Shown one piece after another: positions 7,703 through 16,896 of a stretch of DNA of 64,000 nt; positions within the stretch are counted from its first letter, which is position 1, and each line of letters starts with the position of its first letter. Origin of the DNA: Hyphomicrobium sp. (GTDB lineage: Bacteria; Pseudomonadota; Alphaproteobacteria; Rhizobiales; Hyphomicrobiaceae); assembly GCA_021732485.1 (NCBI GenBank), contig JAKFUV010000009.1, forward strand, positions 1-64,000. Direction: 5' to 3'. The notes beneath the pieces are model-generated. The model ran no database searches. It had not been told where the DNA came from and was given only the letters and a program-made list of their open reading frames with translations. The position numbers were made by a program, and so were the translations under genes.

Positions 7703-8512
7703 CTAGGTTTCGGAAAGATCTGACCAATCGAAGTCTGCGCCACAAAACGGCACAAATGCAACCTGCGTGCGCCCGACCGTAATAACATCCATGGCTTTCA
7801 GCTCGACTGCGGCGGTCGGCCGCTTGTTGTTCACCGAGACAACGTTGGTTTTGGCAAGGTTGGGGACGAACAGGAACGAACGGTCGTTGGAATCGTAGCG
7901 CACGTAAGCTTGCGCGTCGGCTGAGATCGTATCGTCGCCGAAATCCAGTGCGATGCGATTTCCGGCAGAGCGGCCAATGGTATTGTTGCCTTCATAGATC
8001 GCCCGGTGCGAGCCGAGCCCCGGCCCGCCGACAATGACAAGGAAGCCGACGACCGGATCGCGCTCGAAAGTGTGCCGTTCGATCGATTGGCGTCCGCGCA
8101 CCAGGACGGTCCGCGCCGGCGCGGGCGCTTCATCTTTTGCGTCGCGGCGGACAACGCGCGTGGTTGGCGGCGCATCGGCGGCGGCGCGGTCAGTGGCATT
8201 GGTGCTGGCATTGGCATTGGCGAGCGGCTGGTCTGGCGCCGCGATCGGCGTTGTGCGTGCAAGCCGCGCGGCATCTTCTGCACTCAGTCGAGGCGGCGGC
8301 ACGGCGCTGGCCTCAGCTCTGGCATGACTGGGCGTGACCGCGATCGGCGTGACGGCGGCATTGGATTTTTGCGGCACGGCTGGCGCCGGTTGCTCGGCCA
8401 CCTCGTCGCGGCCTGCCGCCATCAACGCATCTTTCAATGTGCCAAAAAATCCGCTCGGCTTTGCGCCTTTGGGATCACGCGCCATCGATTCTTCGCCCCG
8501 CTCATTGTCCAT
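7703..8512 (-). CDS. FHA domain protein
   Basis: A 269-residue protein with an Ala/Pro-rich, probably disordered N-terminal half and a C-terminal forkhead-associated domain (about residues 150-265). The phosphothreonine-binding core appears as NNTIGRSAGNRI, the later strand region as FVPNLAKTNVVSVNNKRP. FHA domains recognise phosphothreonine, so it may be a substrate or adaptor of the adjacent kinase. Start ATG 8512 has GAGGA about 7 bases upstream. It forms a two-gene operon with the PP2C phosphatase. No type VI secretion genes lie nearby, although such triads often regulate those systems. Confidence 0.9.
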   Translation of the reverse strand: MDNERGEESMARDPKGAKPSGFFGTLKDALMAAGRDEVAEQPAPAVPQKSNAAVTPIAVTPSHARAEASAVPPPRLSAEDAARLARTTPIAAPDQPLANANASTNATDRAAADAPPTTRVVRRDAKDEAPAPARTVLVRGRQSIERHTFERDPVVGFLVIVGGPGLGSHRAIYEGNNTIGRSAGNRIALDFGDDTISADAQAYVRYDSNDRSFLFVPNLAKTNVVSVNNKRPTAAVELKAMDVITVGRTQVAFVPFCGADFDWSDLSET

Positions 8513-8885
8513 CGTATCCTCTCCCTCCGCTCAGAAATCAAAAACGCCAACCGCTGCCGCTAAACTGAACACGAGGCCGATGAGTAAAGAACTTGACATG
8601 GTTGATCATCGGACGCGGCCGTGCGTGCCCATGACCCACAAGTCGATTGCACGCTGGCCTGCATGCAACTCAACGAATTTTTGCTCACGACTGCCGTGAT
8701 CGAGAGGGCACACCGAAACGGGCATCACAATGGCCGGAAAACGACACCATTGGGATTTGTTCATTTCGGGTTCATCGCTCTTTCCCTTGCCACATTTTTA
8801 AGACCATATTTGCTGCGGCCACATTCTTGCGGCGAAGGAACGAAGCAGTCACTAGTGTTCCGCACATGCCACGCACGCGAACAGG
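8513..8885. promoter_or_regulatory. Divergent intergenic region between FHA gene and kinase gene
   Basis: These 373 bases separate the divergent FHA-PP2C and kinase transcripts and must hold both promoters. It is less GC-rich than its surroundings. I see no convincing gene, strong hairpin or clear -35/-10 pair. Confidence 0.4.
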
Positions 8886-11249
8886 ATGATGACACAGTTG
8901 GTCGCCTTACCGGATGGAACAGATCTCTCGGGCGACTACACAATCCGCCGCGTGCTGGGCGCGGGCGGATTTGGCATCACGTATCTCGCCGATGAGCAGG
9001 CGCTGTCGCGCCGCGTTAGCATCAAAGAGTATTTCCCGGCTGATTTCGCAGTTCGCGAAGCCTCAAAAGCCGCGCATCCGCGTTCGAAAGGCTGTGCGGA
9101 AGATTATGCCTGGGGCCTCGATCGCTTTTTGGAAGAAGCGCAGACCCTGGCCAAATTCAATCATCCCCACATCGTCAAAGTGCATCGCATTTTCCGCGCC
9201 AATGGCACCGCCTACATGGTGCTGCATTTCGAAGAAGGCCAAAGCCTGAAGTCGTGGTTGAAGCATCTGGGCCGGGCCCCGCGACAAAACGAAATCGACA
9301 CGATCCTGGCGCCGCTGCTCGATGCGCTGGACGCCATCCACAAAGCTGATTTCCTGCACCGGGATATCGCGCCGGACAACATTATCATCCGCAAGTCGGG
9401 TGATCCAGTGCTGATCGACTTCGGTGCGGCGCGCGGTGAGTTGGCGGCACACTCGAAAACCAAGACAGTGTCGGCGCTGGTGAAGCCCGGCTACAGCCCC
9501 TATGAGCAATACGCGGAATCGAGCCGGCAGCAGGGTCCGTGGACCGACATCTATGCGCTGGCGGCGACGCTCTATCATGCCATCACCGGCAAGCGACCAC
9601 CGGATTCGCCGTCACGCATGTTGAAGGACGAGATGGTGCCGGTGCGCGACGCGGCGCTGGCTGGATATCGCGCCGGATTTCTCGAGGCGGTCCAGCGCGG
9701 GCTGTCGATTGCCATCGATCAGCGTCCGCAATCGGTCGCGGCGTGGCGCGGGGCGCTGCTGGCCCCCGAGCCTGAAAAACCCGGCGTGCTGGCGCGGATA
9801 CGCGATCGCACCGAAGCCCGCCGCAGCGCCAGCAAAACACAACGCGCCGGCGCCGCGATGCCGGCACCGGGGCCGGTTCCGCCACCGCCGGATGTGCCGG
9901 GACCGGCGGGCGGGCTACTTGATTTTGTCGACGCGCTCCAGCAACCGCGCGCAGCCGTCGCCGAAGTGCCGCCGGTTGCGGCCGCACCGCCTATGGCCGC
10001 CGCACCCAATGCGAAACCCGTCAAGAATAAGAAGTCGGCGGCGCCGGTCGCCATGGCCGCGATTGCGCCCGCGCCACCGATCATAAATCTGCCCGCCGTT
10101 ATCGCGGCGAAGGCTGCAACGCCGTCGGCGGGGCGACGCAAGGTTCGCCCAAAGCCCGATGTCGCCCCGACGCGGGCCTGGGCCCGTGGCCTCAAAACAA
10201 AACTGGCAATCGCCGTGGCGTTGACCGGCGCTGTGATCGGCCTGCAGGATCATCTGCTCCGCGTGTTCATCCCGACCGCGTCCGGCATTACGACGGGCGC
10301 GATTGCGCCCTCGGCATCGGCGCGCTCGGCGTTGCGGCAGACCGCGGATTTCAAAGCCCATGACGGCGCCATCAAGGCCATGAGCCTGAGTGGCGACGGG
10401 CGCTTGATCGTAACGCTCGGACAGGACAATCTGCTTAAAGTCTGGACGACTGACGGCCACGCGCTGCAGGGCGTGATCAGCTTGGCGGACGGCGCGGCGA
10501 CGTCGCTGTCGGTGCGCAACAATCGCGCTGTCGTTGCGCATTTAGATGGCGTCGTCTCGGTCTACGATCTCGAAAGCCGCAACCGGCTGTATCGCTTCAA
10601 GCGCAACGACGCGACAGTGTGGGCGGCGACGTTTGCCGGCTCGGAAGACATTGTTGCGGCGGCTGGTCACGACTGGACTGTGGCGCTGTGGCAGACGGCC
10701 TCACAGGCAGAACCGGCGGCGCTGCTGCAAGGCCACGAGAGCGCCGTGCAGACGGTGGCCGTCGATCCCGCCGGCCGCTGGCTGGTGTCGGGCGGGGCCG
10801 ATCGCAACGTCAAAATGTGGACCCTCGACAGCCGCGATGCGCGGCGCACATTTCGCAATCATTCCGACTTCGTTTCGGCGCTGGCGTTTTCTCCGGATAG
10901 TCAGACGCTGGCGGCCGGCAGCCTCGATGGCGTCATTCGGCTGTGGTCGGTTTCGAGCGGTCGCGTGCAGCGGATTTTGAATGCACACTCAGCCCGCGTT
11001 GCGTCGCTGGCGTTCTCGCCGGATGGTGAGTTGATCGCATCAGCCGCCGACGACGGCACGGTGCGCGTTCGCGGATTGCGGCGCACGCGTTTGTACTGGT
11101 CGCTGAGCGCCGTGAGCGGTGGGGCCGTGAGTGTTGGGGCCAAGACGGTGGCGTTTACCAATGATGGCGCGTCGCTGCTGACCGGCGGCGATGATGGCGT
11201 GGTGCGCGTCTGGGCGCTACCCGAACCGCGCCTTGCCCAGCGCAATTAG
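8886..11249 (+). CDS. Membrane Ser/Thr protein kinase with WD40 propeller
   Basis: A 787-residue fusion protein. The N-terminal Hanks-type kinase has the glycine loop GAGGFG (25-30), catalytic Lys47 (SIKEYF), HRDIAPDN (158-165) and DFG (178-180), so it should be active. A Pro/Ala-rich linker follows (about 295-430), then one membrane segment near 437-456, then seven WD40-like blades (about 488-787) with ends such as LKVWTT, VKMWTL, IRLWSV and VRVWAL. With one membrane segment the propeller should face the periplasm while the kinase is cytoplasmic. It is divergent from the FHA/PP2C pair. ATG 8886 or 8889 is the start; AGG lies just upstream. Confidence 0.92.
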   Translation: MMTQLVALPDGTDLSGDYTIRRVLGAGGFGITYLADEQALSRRVSIKEYFPADFAVREASKAAHPRSKGCAEDYAWGLDRFLEEAQTLAKFNHPHIVKVHRIFRANGTAYMVLHFEEGQSLKSWLKHLGRAPRQNEIDTILAPLLDALDAIHKADFLHRDIAPDNIIIRKSGDPVLIDFGAARGELAAHSKTKTVSALVKPGYSPYEQYAESSRQQGPWTDIYALAATLYHAITGKRPPDSPSRMLKDEMVPVRDAALAGYRAGFLEAVQRGLSIAIDQRPQSVAAWRGALLAPEPEKPGVLARIRDRTEARRSASKTQRAGAAMPAPGPVPPPPDVPGPAGGLLDFVDALQQPRAAVAEVPPVAAAPPMAAAPNAKPVKNKKSAAPVAMAAIAPAPPIINLPAVIAAKAATPSAGRRKVRPKPDVAPTRAWARGLKTKLAIAVALTGAVIGLQDHLLRVFIPTASGITTGAIAPSASARSALRQTADFKAHDGAIKAMSLSGDGRLIVTLGQDNLLKVWTTDGHALQGVISLADGAATSLSVRNNRAVVAHLDGVVSVYDLESRNRLYRFKRNDATVWAATFAGSEDIVAAAGHDWTVALWQTASQAEPAALLQGHESAVQTVAVDPAGRWLVSGGADRNVKMWTLDSRDARRTFRNHSDFVSALAFSPDSQTLAAGSLDGVIRLWSVSSGRVQRILNAHSARVASLAFSPDGELIASAADDGTVRVRGLRRTRLYWSLSAVSGGAVSVGAKTVAFTNDGASLLTGGDDGVVRVWALPEPRLAQRN

Positions 11250-11405
11250 TTGATCGCACGCGGCTGCTGCGATACCGCGAACGCCTTGCGCGCAATCGAA
11301 GATTTGATGTGACGCCGCATCGACGCGCGCGCCCGAACAGTCCATGATGCCGCCATTATTTAAGCCGCGCCGGGCGCTTGGTCCGTTGGGCGGGGAGATG
11401 CGATC

Positions 11406-12818
11406 ATGGACGTCGATGCCGTATTGCTGTCACGTATTCAATTTGCTTTCACCGTAACCTTTCATATCATTTTTCCAAGTTTCTCGATCGGGCTCGCAGC
11501 GTTCATCGCCACCTTGCTGGTGCGCTGGCGGCTGACGGGTGAAGAGCGCTTCAATCGGCTCGCCCGCTTTTGGACGAAGATTTTCGCCGTCTCGTTCGCC
11601 ATGGGCGTGGTCTCGGGTATCGTGCTGTCGTACCAGTTCGGCACCAACTGGAGCCGGTTTTCGGAAGTCTCCGGCAATGTCATCGGACCGCTGATCGGTT
11701 ACGAAACGCTGACTGCGTTTTTCCTTGAGGCGACGTTTCTTGGCATCCTGCTGTTTGGCTGGAACCGGGTATCGCCGAATTTGCATGTGACCGCTGCCGT
11801 GCTGGTCGCCGTCGGCACGTCGATCTCGGCGTTCTGGATTCTGGCAGCCAACAGCTGGATGCAGACGCCCGCCGGGCATGAGATGATCGACGGCGTGGCG
11901 CATCCGGTGAGTTGGATGCAGATCATTTTCAATCCGAGTTTTCCGTATCGTTTCGCGCATATGTTTACGGCGGCGTATTTGACGACATCGCTGGTCGTGC
12001 TGTCGGTCGGTGCCCGCTATCTGATGGCGAACCGGTTTCACGAAGACGCCAAAACCATGATCCGCATGGGGCTTGGCATGGTCGCGATCTTAGCGCCGCT
12101 GCAGCTCGTTATCGGTGACGCACATGGATTGAATACGGCGGAACATCAGCCGGCCAAAATCGCGGCGATGGAAGCGCATTGGGATGGATCGAAGCCGGCC
12201 GGGCTCGTGCTGTTTGGCTGGCCGGATGCGGCGGCTGAAACCAACCACTACGAAATTGCCATTCCGAATGTTGCGAGCTTTATCATCACGCATGATTTCA
12301 ACGGGCTGTTCAAAGGCCTCAAGGATTTCAAGCCGGAGGACCGGCCGCCGGTCATGGCGGTGTTTTTGGCTTTCCGCGTCATGGTCGGCATCGGCCTGAC
12401 AATGATCGCCATCGGCGCCATCGGCGCGTTTTTGTGGTTCAGGGGCCGGTTGTTTGAAGCCGGCTGGTATCTCAAGCCGGTCATCTATACGTGGCCGCTT
12501 GGCTTCATCGCCATCGTTGCCGGCTGGTGGGTGACCGAGATCGGCCGGCAGCCCTATCTCATCCATGGAATTCTGCGCACCAAAGATGCGGCGTCGCCGG
12601 TGGCATTCGGCGCGGTGGCGACCAGCTTGGCGATGTTCGTTGCCGTGTATGCGGTCGTGTTTTCGATGGGCGTTCTCTACATCAAGCGGCTGATCGATAA
12701 AGGGCCGGCCGGTAAAGCCGCCGAAGCCCCCGACGCTCTGCCTTCACGGCCGCTGTCGGCGGCGCAGGGGGCCACGCGTGAATCGCTGGCCGCCAAGCCT
12801 ATCGGTGCGGGAGAATAG
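11406..12818 (+). CDS. cydA: Cytochrome bd-type quinol oxidase subunit I (CIO type)
   Basis: Haem-binding subunit of cytochrome bd ubiquinol oxidase, an inner-membrane terminal oxidase with high oxygen affinity. The protein has 470 residues and many membrane segments. The N-terminal FTVTFHIIFPSFSIG holds a haem-ligand His, and WWVTEIGRQPY is the family signature. The quinol loop is short, as in cyanide-insensitive (CioA) oxidases. A GGGGAG ribosome site precedes ATG 11406. It is followed after 4 bases by subunit II. Symbol cioA would be equally apt. Confidence 0.95.
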   Translation: MDVDAVLLSRIQFAFTVTFHIIFPSFSIGLAAFIATLLVRWRLTGEERFNRLARFWTKIFAVSFAMGVVSGIVLSYQFGTNWSRFSEVSGNVIGPLIGYETLTAFFLEATFLGILLFGWNRVSPNLHVTAAVLVAVGTSISAFWILAANSWMQTPAGHEMIDGVAHPVSWMQIIFNPSFPYRFAHMFTAAYLTTSLVVLSVGARYLMANRFHEDAKTMIRMGLGMVAILAPLQLVIGDAHGLNTAEHQPAKIAAMEAHWDGSKPAGLVLFGWPDAAAETNHYEIAIPNVASFIITHDFNGLFKGLKDFKPEDRPPVMAVFLAFRVMVGIGLTMIAIGAIGAFLWFRGRLFEAGWYLKPVIYTWPLGFIAIVAGWWVTEIGRQPYLIHGILRTKDAASPVAFGAVATSLAMFVAVYAVVFSMGVLYIKRLIDKGPAGKAAEAPDALPSRPLSAAQGATRESLAAKPIGAGE

Positions 12819-12822
12819 CACC

Positions 12823-13836
12823 ATGGACGACATCGCATATTGGCTGCCGCTGGTGTGGGCATCGATCCTCGCCGTTGCCGTGACATTGTACGTCATTCTC
12901 GACGGTTTCGGTCTCGGCCTTGGCATTCTCTTTCCGTTCGCGCCGGAAGAAGAGCGGCGCGACGTGATGATGAATACAGTGGCGCCCTTCTGGGACGGCA
13001 ACCAGACGTGGCTGATCATGGGCGGCGGCGGATTGTTCGTCGCGTTTCCAAAGGCCTACGGCATCATCATGTCGGGGCTCTATCTGCCGATCATCATTAT
13101 GCTGCTGGCGCTGGTGTTTCGCGGCGTGGCCTTTGAATTTCGCTGGGTGTCAAAACCCAATCACCAGTGGTGGGACCGGGCGTTTTCGTGGGGCGCGATC
13201 GTTGCGACGTTTTCGCAAGGCCTCGTGCTCGGCGGCCTGCTGCAAGGCATCACCGTACGCGACGGCGCGTTCGCGGGCGGTCCGTTCGATTGGCTGACAC
13301 CATTCTCCATTTTTTGCGGCATCGGACTGCTGGGCGGCTATGCGCTGCTCGGCACCACGTGGCTGATCGTCAAGACCGATGGTCCGCTGGAAGCGTGGGC
13401 GCGCGACAAAGCCAAAGTCGCGCTGTTGGTGGTATTGGTGTCGACGGTCGCGGTCTGTCTGTGGACGCCTTTCAGCGTGCCGCGTATCGCCGACCGCTGG
13501 TTTTCATGGCCGAACATCTTGTGGCTGTCGCCGGTGCCGCTGCTGACCGGTCTTGCCGGCTTGGCGTGCTGGCGCGGGCTTGAAAATAATGCCCAATCGC
13601 AGCCGTTCCTGTGCACGATTGCGCTGTTTCTGCTGGGGCTTGCCGGCCTCGTCATCTCGAACGTGCCGTACCTGGTGCCCGACACGCTGACGGTGTGGCA
13701 AGCAGCGGCACCGCCGAGTTCGCAGATGTTCATGCTGGTCGGAACGCTGATCCTGCTGCCCATCATTCTCGGCTACACGGCATTCGTGTACTGGACGTTC
13801 CGCGGCAAGGTGCGGCTGGGAGAGGGGTATCACTAA
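12823..13836 (+). CDS. cydB: Cytochrome bd-type quinol oxidase subunit II
   Basis: A 337-residue multi-spanning subunit that pairs with CydA. Family features seen are LDGFGLGLGILFPF near residue 25, WDGNQTWLI near 60 and FRGVAFEFRW near 100. It starts 4 bases after the cydA stop, so the two are translated from one message. No small CydX-like subunit is obvious: the next 46 bases run into the repeat element at 13882. No cydDC assembly genes are present in the window. Confidence 0.95.
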   Translation: MDDIAYWLPLVWASILAVAVTLYVILDGFGLGLGILFPFAPEEERRDVMMNTVAPFWDGNQTWLIMGGGGLFVAFPKAYGIIMSGLYLPIIIMLLALVFRGVAFEFRWVSKPNHQWWDRAFSWGAIVATFSQGLVLGGLLQGITVRDGAFAGGPFDWLTPFSIFCGIGLLGGYALLGTTWLIVKTDGPLEAWARDKAKVALLVVLVSTVAVCLWTPFSVPRIADRWFSWPNILWLSPVPLLTGLAGLACWRGLENNAQSQPFLCTIALFLLGLAGLVISNVPYLVPDTLTVWQAAAPPSSQMFMLVGTLILLPIILGYTAFVYWTFRGKVRLGEGYH

Positions 13837-13881
13837 ACTGACTCATTGCTTGGCGCCCGGCGACCAACTCGTTTCTTGGCG

Positions 13882-13968
13882 CTTGCGACTCCGCTTGCGC
13901 GGAGCCGGCCGCAAGCGCTGGAGCTCCGCGCCCGGCGGCCGGCTCGACGAAGGAGAGTCGCCGGGCGC
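13882..13968. repeat. Double-hairpin palindromic repeat, copy B
   Basis: Same layout as the two copies at 46-230. First hairpin: CTTGCG (13882-13887) with CGCAAG (13910-13915) and CTCCGC (13889-13894) with GCGGAG (13899-13904). Second hairpin: a perfect 10-bp stem, GCGCCCGGCG (13928-13937) with CGCCGGGCGC (13959-13968). AAGCAAAGG follows. Compared with copy A, both stems of the first hairpin differ on both arms so that pairing is kept. It lies downstream of cydB. Confidence 0.75.
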
Positions 13969-14082
13969 AAGCAAAGGCTTTTCCAAATGGGGATAAGCGG
14001 CCGCTCGCCAAAGCCCTGCCATGTTTGATTCCGACAGTGCGCGTTAACACTCGAATCGTGTCGAAGCTGCGGGGAGTTTTTG

Positions 14083-15474
14083 ATGTTCGGATGGCGCAGA
14101 CGAAGCGAGGGCTTCGAATGGCGCGAACACGTGCGCACGACGGTTTTGGTGCGTCGCGCCGATCGGCAGCGCCGGATCGACGATGCGCGCGTGGCGGCAC
14201 TATCGAAAGTCCAAGACGTGCGCGACCGGGGATTTGAGGCTGGCAAAGCTGGTGTCGATGCGGCTGCCGGTTTGGCAGCCAATGCCGCGTCACACGCGGG
14301 CCATGGCGCATGGGCCGGACTTGTGGTTGCGGGACGTGGCGTCGCTGCCGCCGGCAGCGGTGTGGCGCGCGGCGCCACGTTCGCCTGGGACGTGGCTCGG
14401 GCGAGCGTTGAAGCGGCCGCTGAATATCTGCCGCGCCGCGTGGTCGACGATGCGTCAGCCAGCGACACCAACATCGTGCAAGGTTCACCGATCGATCCCG
14501 GCGCGCGCTTGGCTGAACGGGTTCAGCGTGAAGCCAGGGTGCGCGACGCGGCGCTAGCACAGCTGGACAAGCGCGGCCGCCGTGAGCCAGCTGAAAGGTT
14601 CGCAGCGAAGCTGACATCACCGCCAAAACCTGCTCTGCCAAGGTCCCCACGACCAAGACCGCAGATCGATACGGCGGCGCTTCAGCAAAAAATCACGGCG
14701 GCGTTTACAACGACATTGTCGCCATGGCTCGGCGCTGCTGGAAAAGTCGCAGCCGCGCTGGCGCTGATTGTTTTTGGTGGCCAGATTTTGCGCGGTGGCG
14801 ACAACGTCTCCGACGGCAACGGCGTCGGTGCGACGGGCTCGATTTCGCGCCCCGTGGCTGGCGGCGACGGTGACGGATTATCTGGCCGTGCCACGGCGAT
14901 TACCGGCGACATGCTGCAATTGAACGGGCGCGATATTCGTCTGGCCGGAATCGCGGCGCCGGAAGCCAATCAGCCGTGTCTGACGGCTTCGGGTCGGCGC
15001 TGGAATTGTCAAATCTCAGCCAAGCGCGCGCTTGAGCGGACGCTGCGCGGCAAATCCGTGGCGTGCGAAGCCAGCGGCGAAGACGCGTCCGGCGTGACGT
15101 TCGCGACGTGCAAAATCGGCGACGAGGATGTCGCCCGCGCATTGGTTCGGGACGGGCATGTGTTCGCGGCGAATAGTATTTTCTCATCTTACAAAGCCGA
15201 GGAAGAACCGGCACGGGCGGAGAAGAAGGGCCTTTGGCAAGGCGAGACGGTGCATCCCGACACCTGGCGCGAACGCGTTTGGGAAGAGGCCAAACGCACG
15301 GCGCCGGACGGCTGCCCGATCAAGGGCGTGGTGACATCGTCGGCGCGGACATATGCGATGCCATGGTCGAGCGCTTATTCGGGCTCACGTTTCAGAGCGA
15401 CCAAAGCGCAGCAGTGGTTCTGCTCGGAGGATGATGCGCGCGCGGCCGGCTTCAAAGCAGCGAGCAATTCATAG
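14083..15474 (+). CDS. Membrane protein with C-terminal SNase-like domain
   Basis: A 463-residue protein. The N-terminal half is Ala/Arg-rich with probable coiled or disordered segments, then a membrane segment near 222-237, a Gly/Asp-rich linker, and a staphylococcal-nuclease-like (thermonuclease) fold from about residue 267. The first catalytic region is recognisable (DIRLAGIAAPEAN), but the loop that normally carries the second catalytic Arg (DxxGR) reads EDASGVTF, so the Arg seems to be missing. ATG 14083 has GGGGAG 7 bases upstream. Function is unknown; nuclease activity is doubtful. Confidence 0.75.
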   Translation: MFGWRRRSEGFEWREHVRTTVLVRRADRQRRIDDARVAALSKVQDVRDRGFEAGKAGVDAAAGLAANAASHAGHGAWAGLVVAGRGVAAAGSGVARGATFAWDVARASVEAAAEYLPRRVVDDASASDTNIVQGSPIDPGARLAERVQREARVRDAALAQLDKRGRREPAERFAAKLTSPPKPALPRSPRPRPQIDTAALQQKITAAFTTTLSPWLGAAGKVAAALALIVFGGQILRGGDNVSDGNGVGATGSISRPVAGGDGDGLSGRATAITGDMLQLNGRDIRLAGIAAPEANQPCLTASGRRWNCQISAKRALERTLRGKSVACEASGEDASGVTFATCKIGDEDVARALVRDGHVFAANSIFSSYKAEEEPARAEKKGLWQGETVHPDTWRERVWEEAKRTAPDGCPIKGVVTSSARTYAMPWSSAYSGSRFRATKAQQWFCSEDDARAAGFKAASNS

Positions 15475-15498
15475 ATAGTCACGCACTGAGGTTGGCAG

Positions 15499-15520
15499 GC
15501 GAGCCGTGATCGCGGCTCGC
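15499..15520. terminator. Hairpin between convergent genes
   Basis: A perfect 8-bp stem GCGAGCCG/CGGCTCGC with a 6-base loop sits between the stops of two convergent genes (15474 and 15538). It lacks a T tract on either side, so it may act as an mRNA 3' end stabiliser rather than a classical intrinsic terminator. Confidence 0.45.
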
Positions 15521-15537
15521 GCAGGCCCGCGTCCTGC

Positions 15538-16365
15538 CTACTGCCACTGCACCACAAAAGGCGTCATCGAGACCGTCGCAACATCGCCTTCGCGGCGAAT
15601 GTATCCAGTGTCGGCAACGACGCCTGTGAACTTCATGTCGGCTGTCGGCCGCATGTTGAGGTCAAGACGTTCGACGCGCAGGTCACCATCGATCCACACC
15701 CGAACCGCGCCATTGGACTGACCGGGTTCGTTCATGACGAGTTCCTGATCGACCTGGACCCAGCGCCCACGCGGCCAGACGGTGGTCTTGCTGGCACTGA
15801 GCCAGCTGTCGGTCGTGGTTGGCGTGCGGATTTCGACGCCGAGTTCGCCACTGCTCGACCAGCCGATATGGGCCATCAGCGATTGGGCGGCGGCATCGGC
15901 GCTGGCGTCGAAGCCGGTCAGCCCGGGTAAGCGCACGGGCTGGCTAAACGTCAGATCTTGCGGGATCATAATATTGTAGCTCAGGCATGCCGACTGGGCA
16001 CCCTGCAACGAGGCGACGGGCCAAATGAAGCCGATACCGTTCTGGTGCTCGTCATCGTTGGACCGGGCCGGCGCTAGTTTGACATCGAGGCGCTTCGGCG
16101 CCGTGGCATCGTTGGACTGAACGACTTTAGCATTTTCCAGCATGCCCCAGGCGCGCATCCCGGCGCGGGCTTGCATTTCGATCGTCGAAAGCGCCGCGCC
16201 GTTCGTACCGTCGAGAGCGTACTGGACGCCGACGGGAAACCGCTTCGAACACGCGTCGACCTTGGCGCTGTCGAACACCCCCGTTGCCATATACCCGGCG
16301 ACAAAAACCAAAACACTTGCGCCGCCAAGGTTGAACAGCACGGCGTTTGTATTGAATTTACCCAT
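15538..16365 (-). CDS. Exported or membrane-anchored protein, possible polysaccharide-lyase-like fold
   Basis: A 275-residue protein of uncertain function. An N-terminal hydrophobic segment (VLFNLGGASVLVFVAGYMA) looks like a signal anchor. The body is beta-rich; a segment reading RGRWVQVDQELVMNEPGQSN followed by GAVRVWIDG resembles the strand-turn pattern of polysaccharide lyase family 14 and related glucanase-like jelly rolls, which is weak evidence only. Start ATG 16365 is chosen for the signal segment; the frame extends to 16494 and ATG 16389 is possible. The upstream region is shared with the divergent secreted protein at 16897. Confidence 0.6.
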   Translation of the reverse strand: MGKFNTNAVLFNLGGASVLVFVAGYMATGVFDSAKVDACSKRFPVGVQYALDGTNGAALSTIEMQARAGMRAWGMLENAKVVQSNDATAPKRLDVKLAPARSNDDEHQNGIGFIWPVASLQGAQSACLSYNIMIPQDLTFSQPVRLPGLTGFDASADAAAQSLMAHIGWSSSGELGVEIRTPTTTDSWLSASKTTVWPRGRWVQVDQELVMNEPGQSNGAVRVWIDGDLRVERLDLNMRPTADMKFTGVVADTGYIRREGDVATVSMTPFVVQWQ

Positions 16366-16896
16366 TTGAAGACGTCCCACTGATGTCATTTGCCGCAAAC
16401 CCGTGACGCGATGATCACCGTTGGGCAGTCCTGCACCAAGGACGATACTGGCGAGACGCCAAAATTGCGTGCGAGCGACACGCAAAGATTGCATCGAATT
16501 TTCAGCAATTGCCTCAGGCTTCAGGGCACCAAATGGGGTGGCTGGCCGGTCACAGACCGCCGTTGAAGCGTTTTTCTCTGTGGATGGCGGGCTTCATCGC
16601 GGTGCACAATCGGCGCATTGCACCCCCCTTTCCGGCCGGGCTGGCGCTCCACTCAGACGATCGTCCATTGCCCTATTGGCGGCCTTCGCAGCGGACAAAG
16701 ACGCTTGAACCGTCACACGTATCTTCGTCGGCAACCCACGGAGACTTAAGCCAGAACTCTGTGTTGCAGATTCACACCACCGATAAATGGGAACAGTCTT
16801 ATCCCAGGCCAACCATCTGCCATTCGGTTCAACTCCCGTTAAACTGCCGCGCGTCTTCCGGCACGGACGCCGTGCGTAAACACAGGGGAGTTTTTC
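16366..16896. promoter_or_regulatory. Divergent intergenic region
   Basis: These 531 bases lie between two divergent genes for exported proteins. Several short open frames overlap on both strands but none has a domain or a believable start, so I call none. The promoters of both neighbours must be here. A GGGGAG ribosome site lies just before 16897. Confidence 0.4.
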
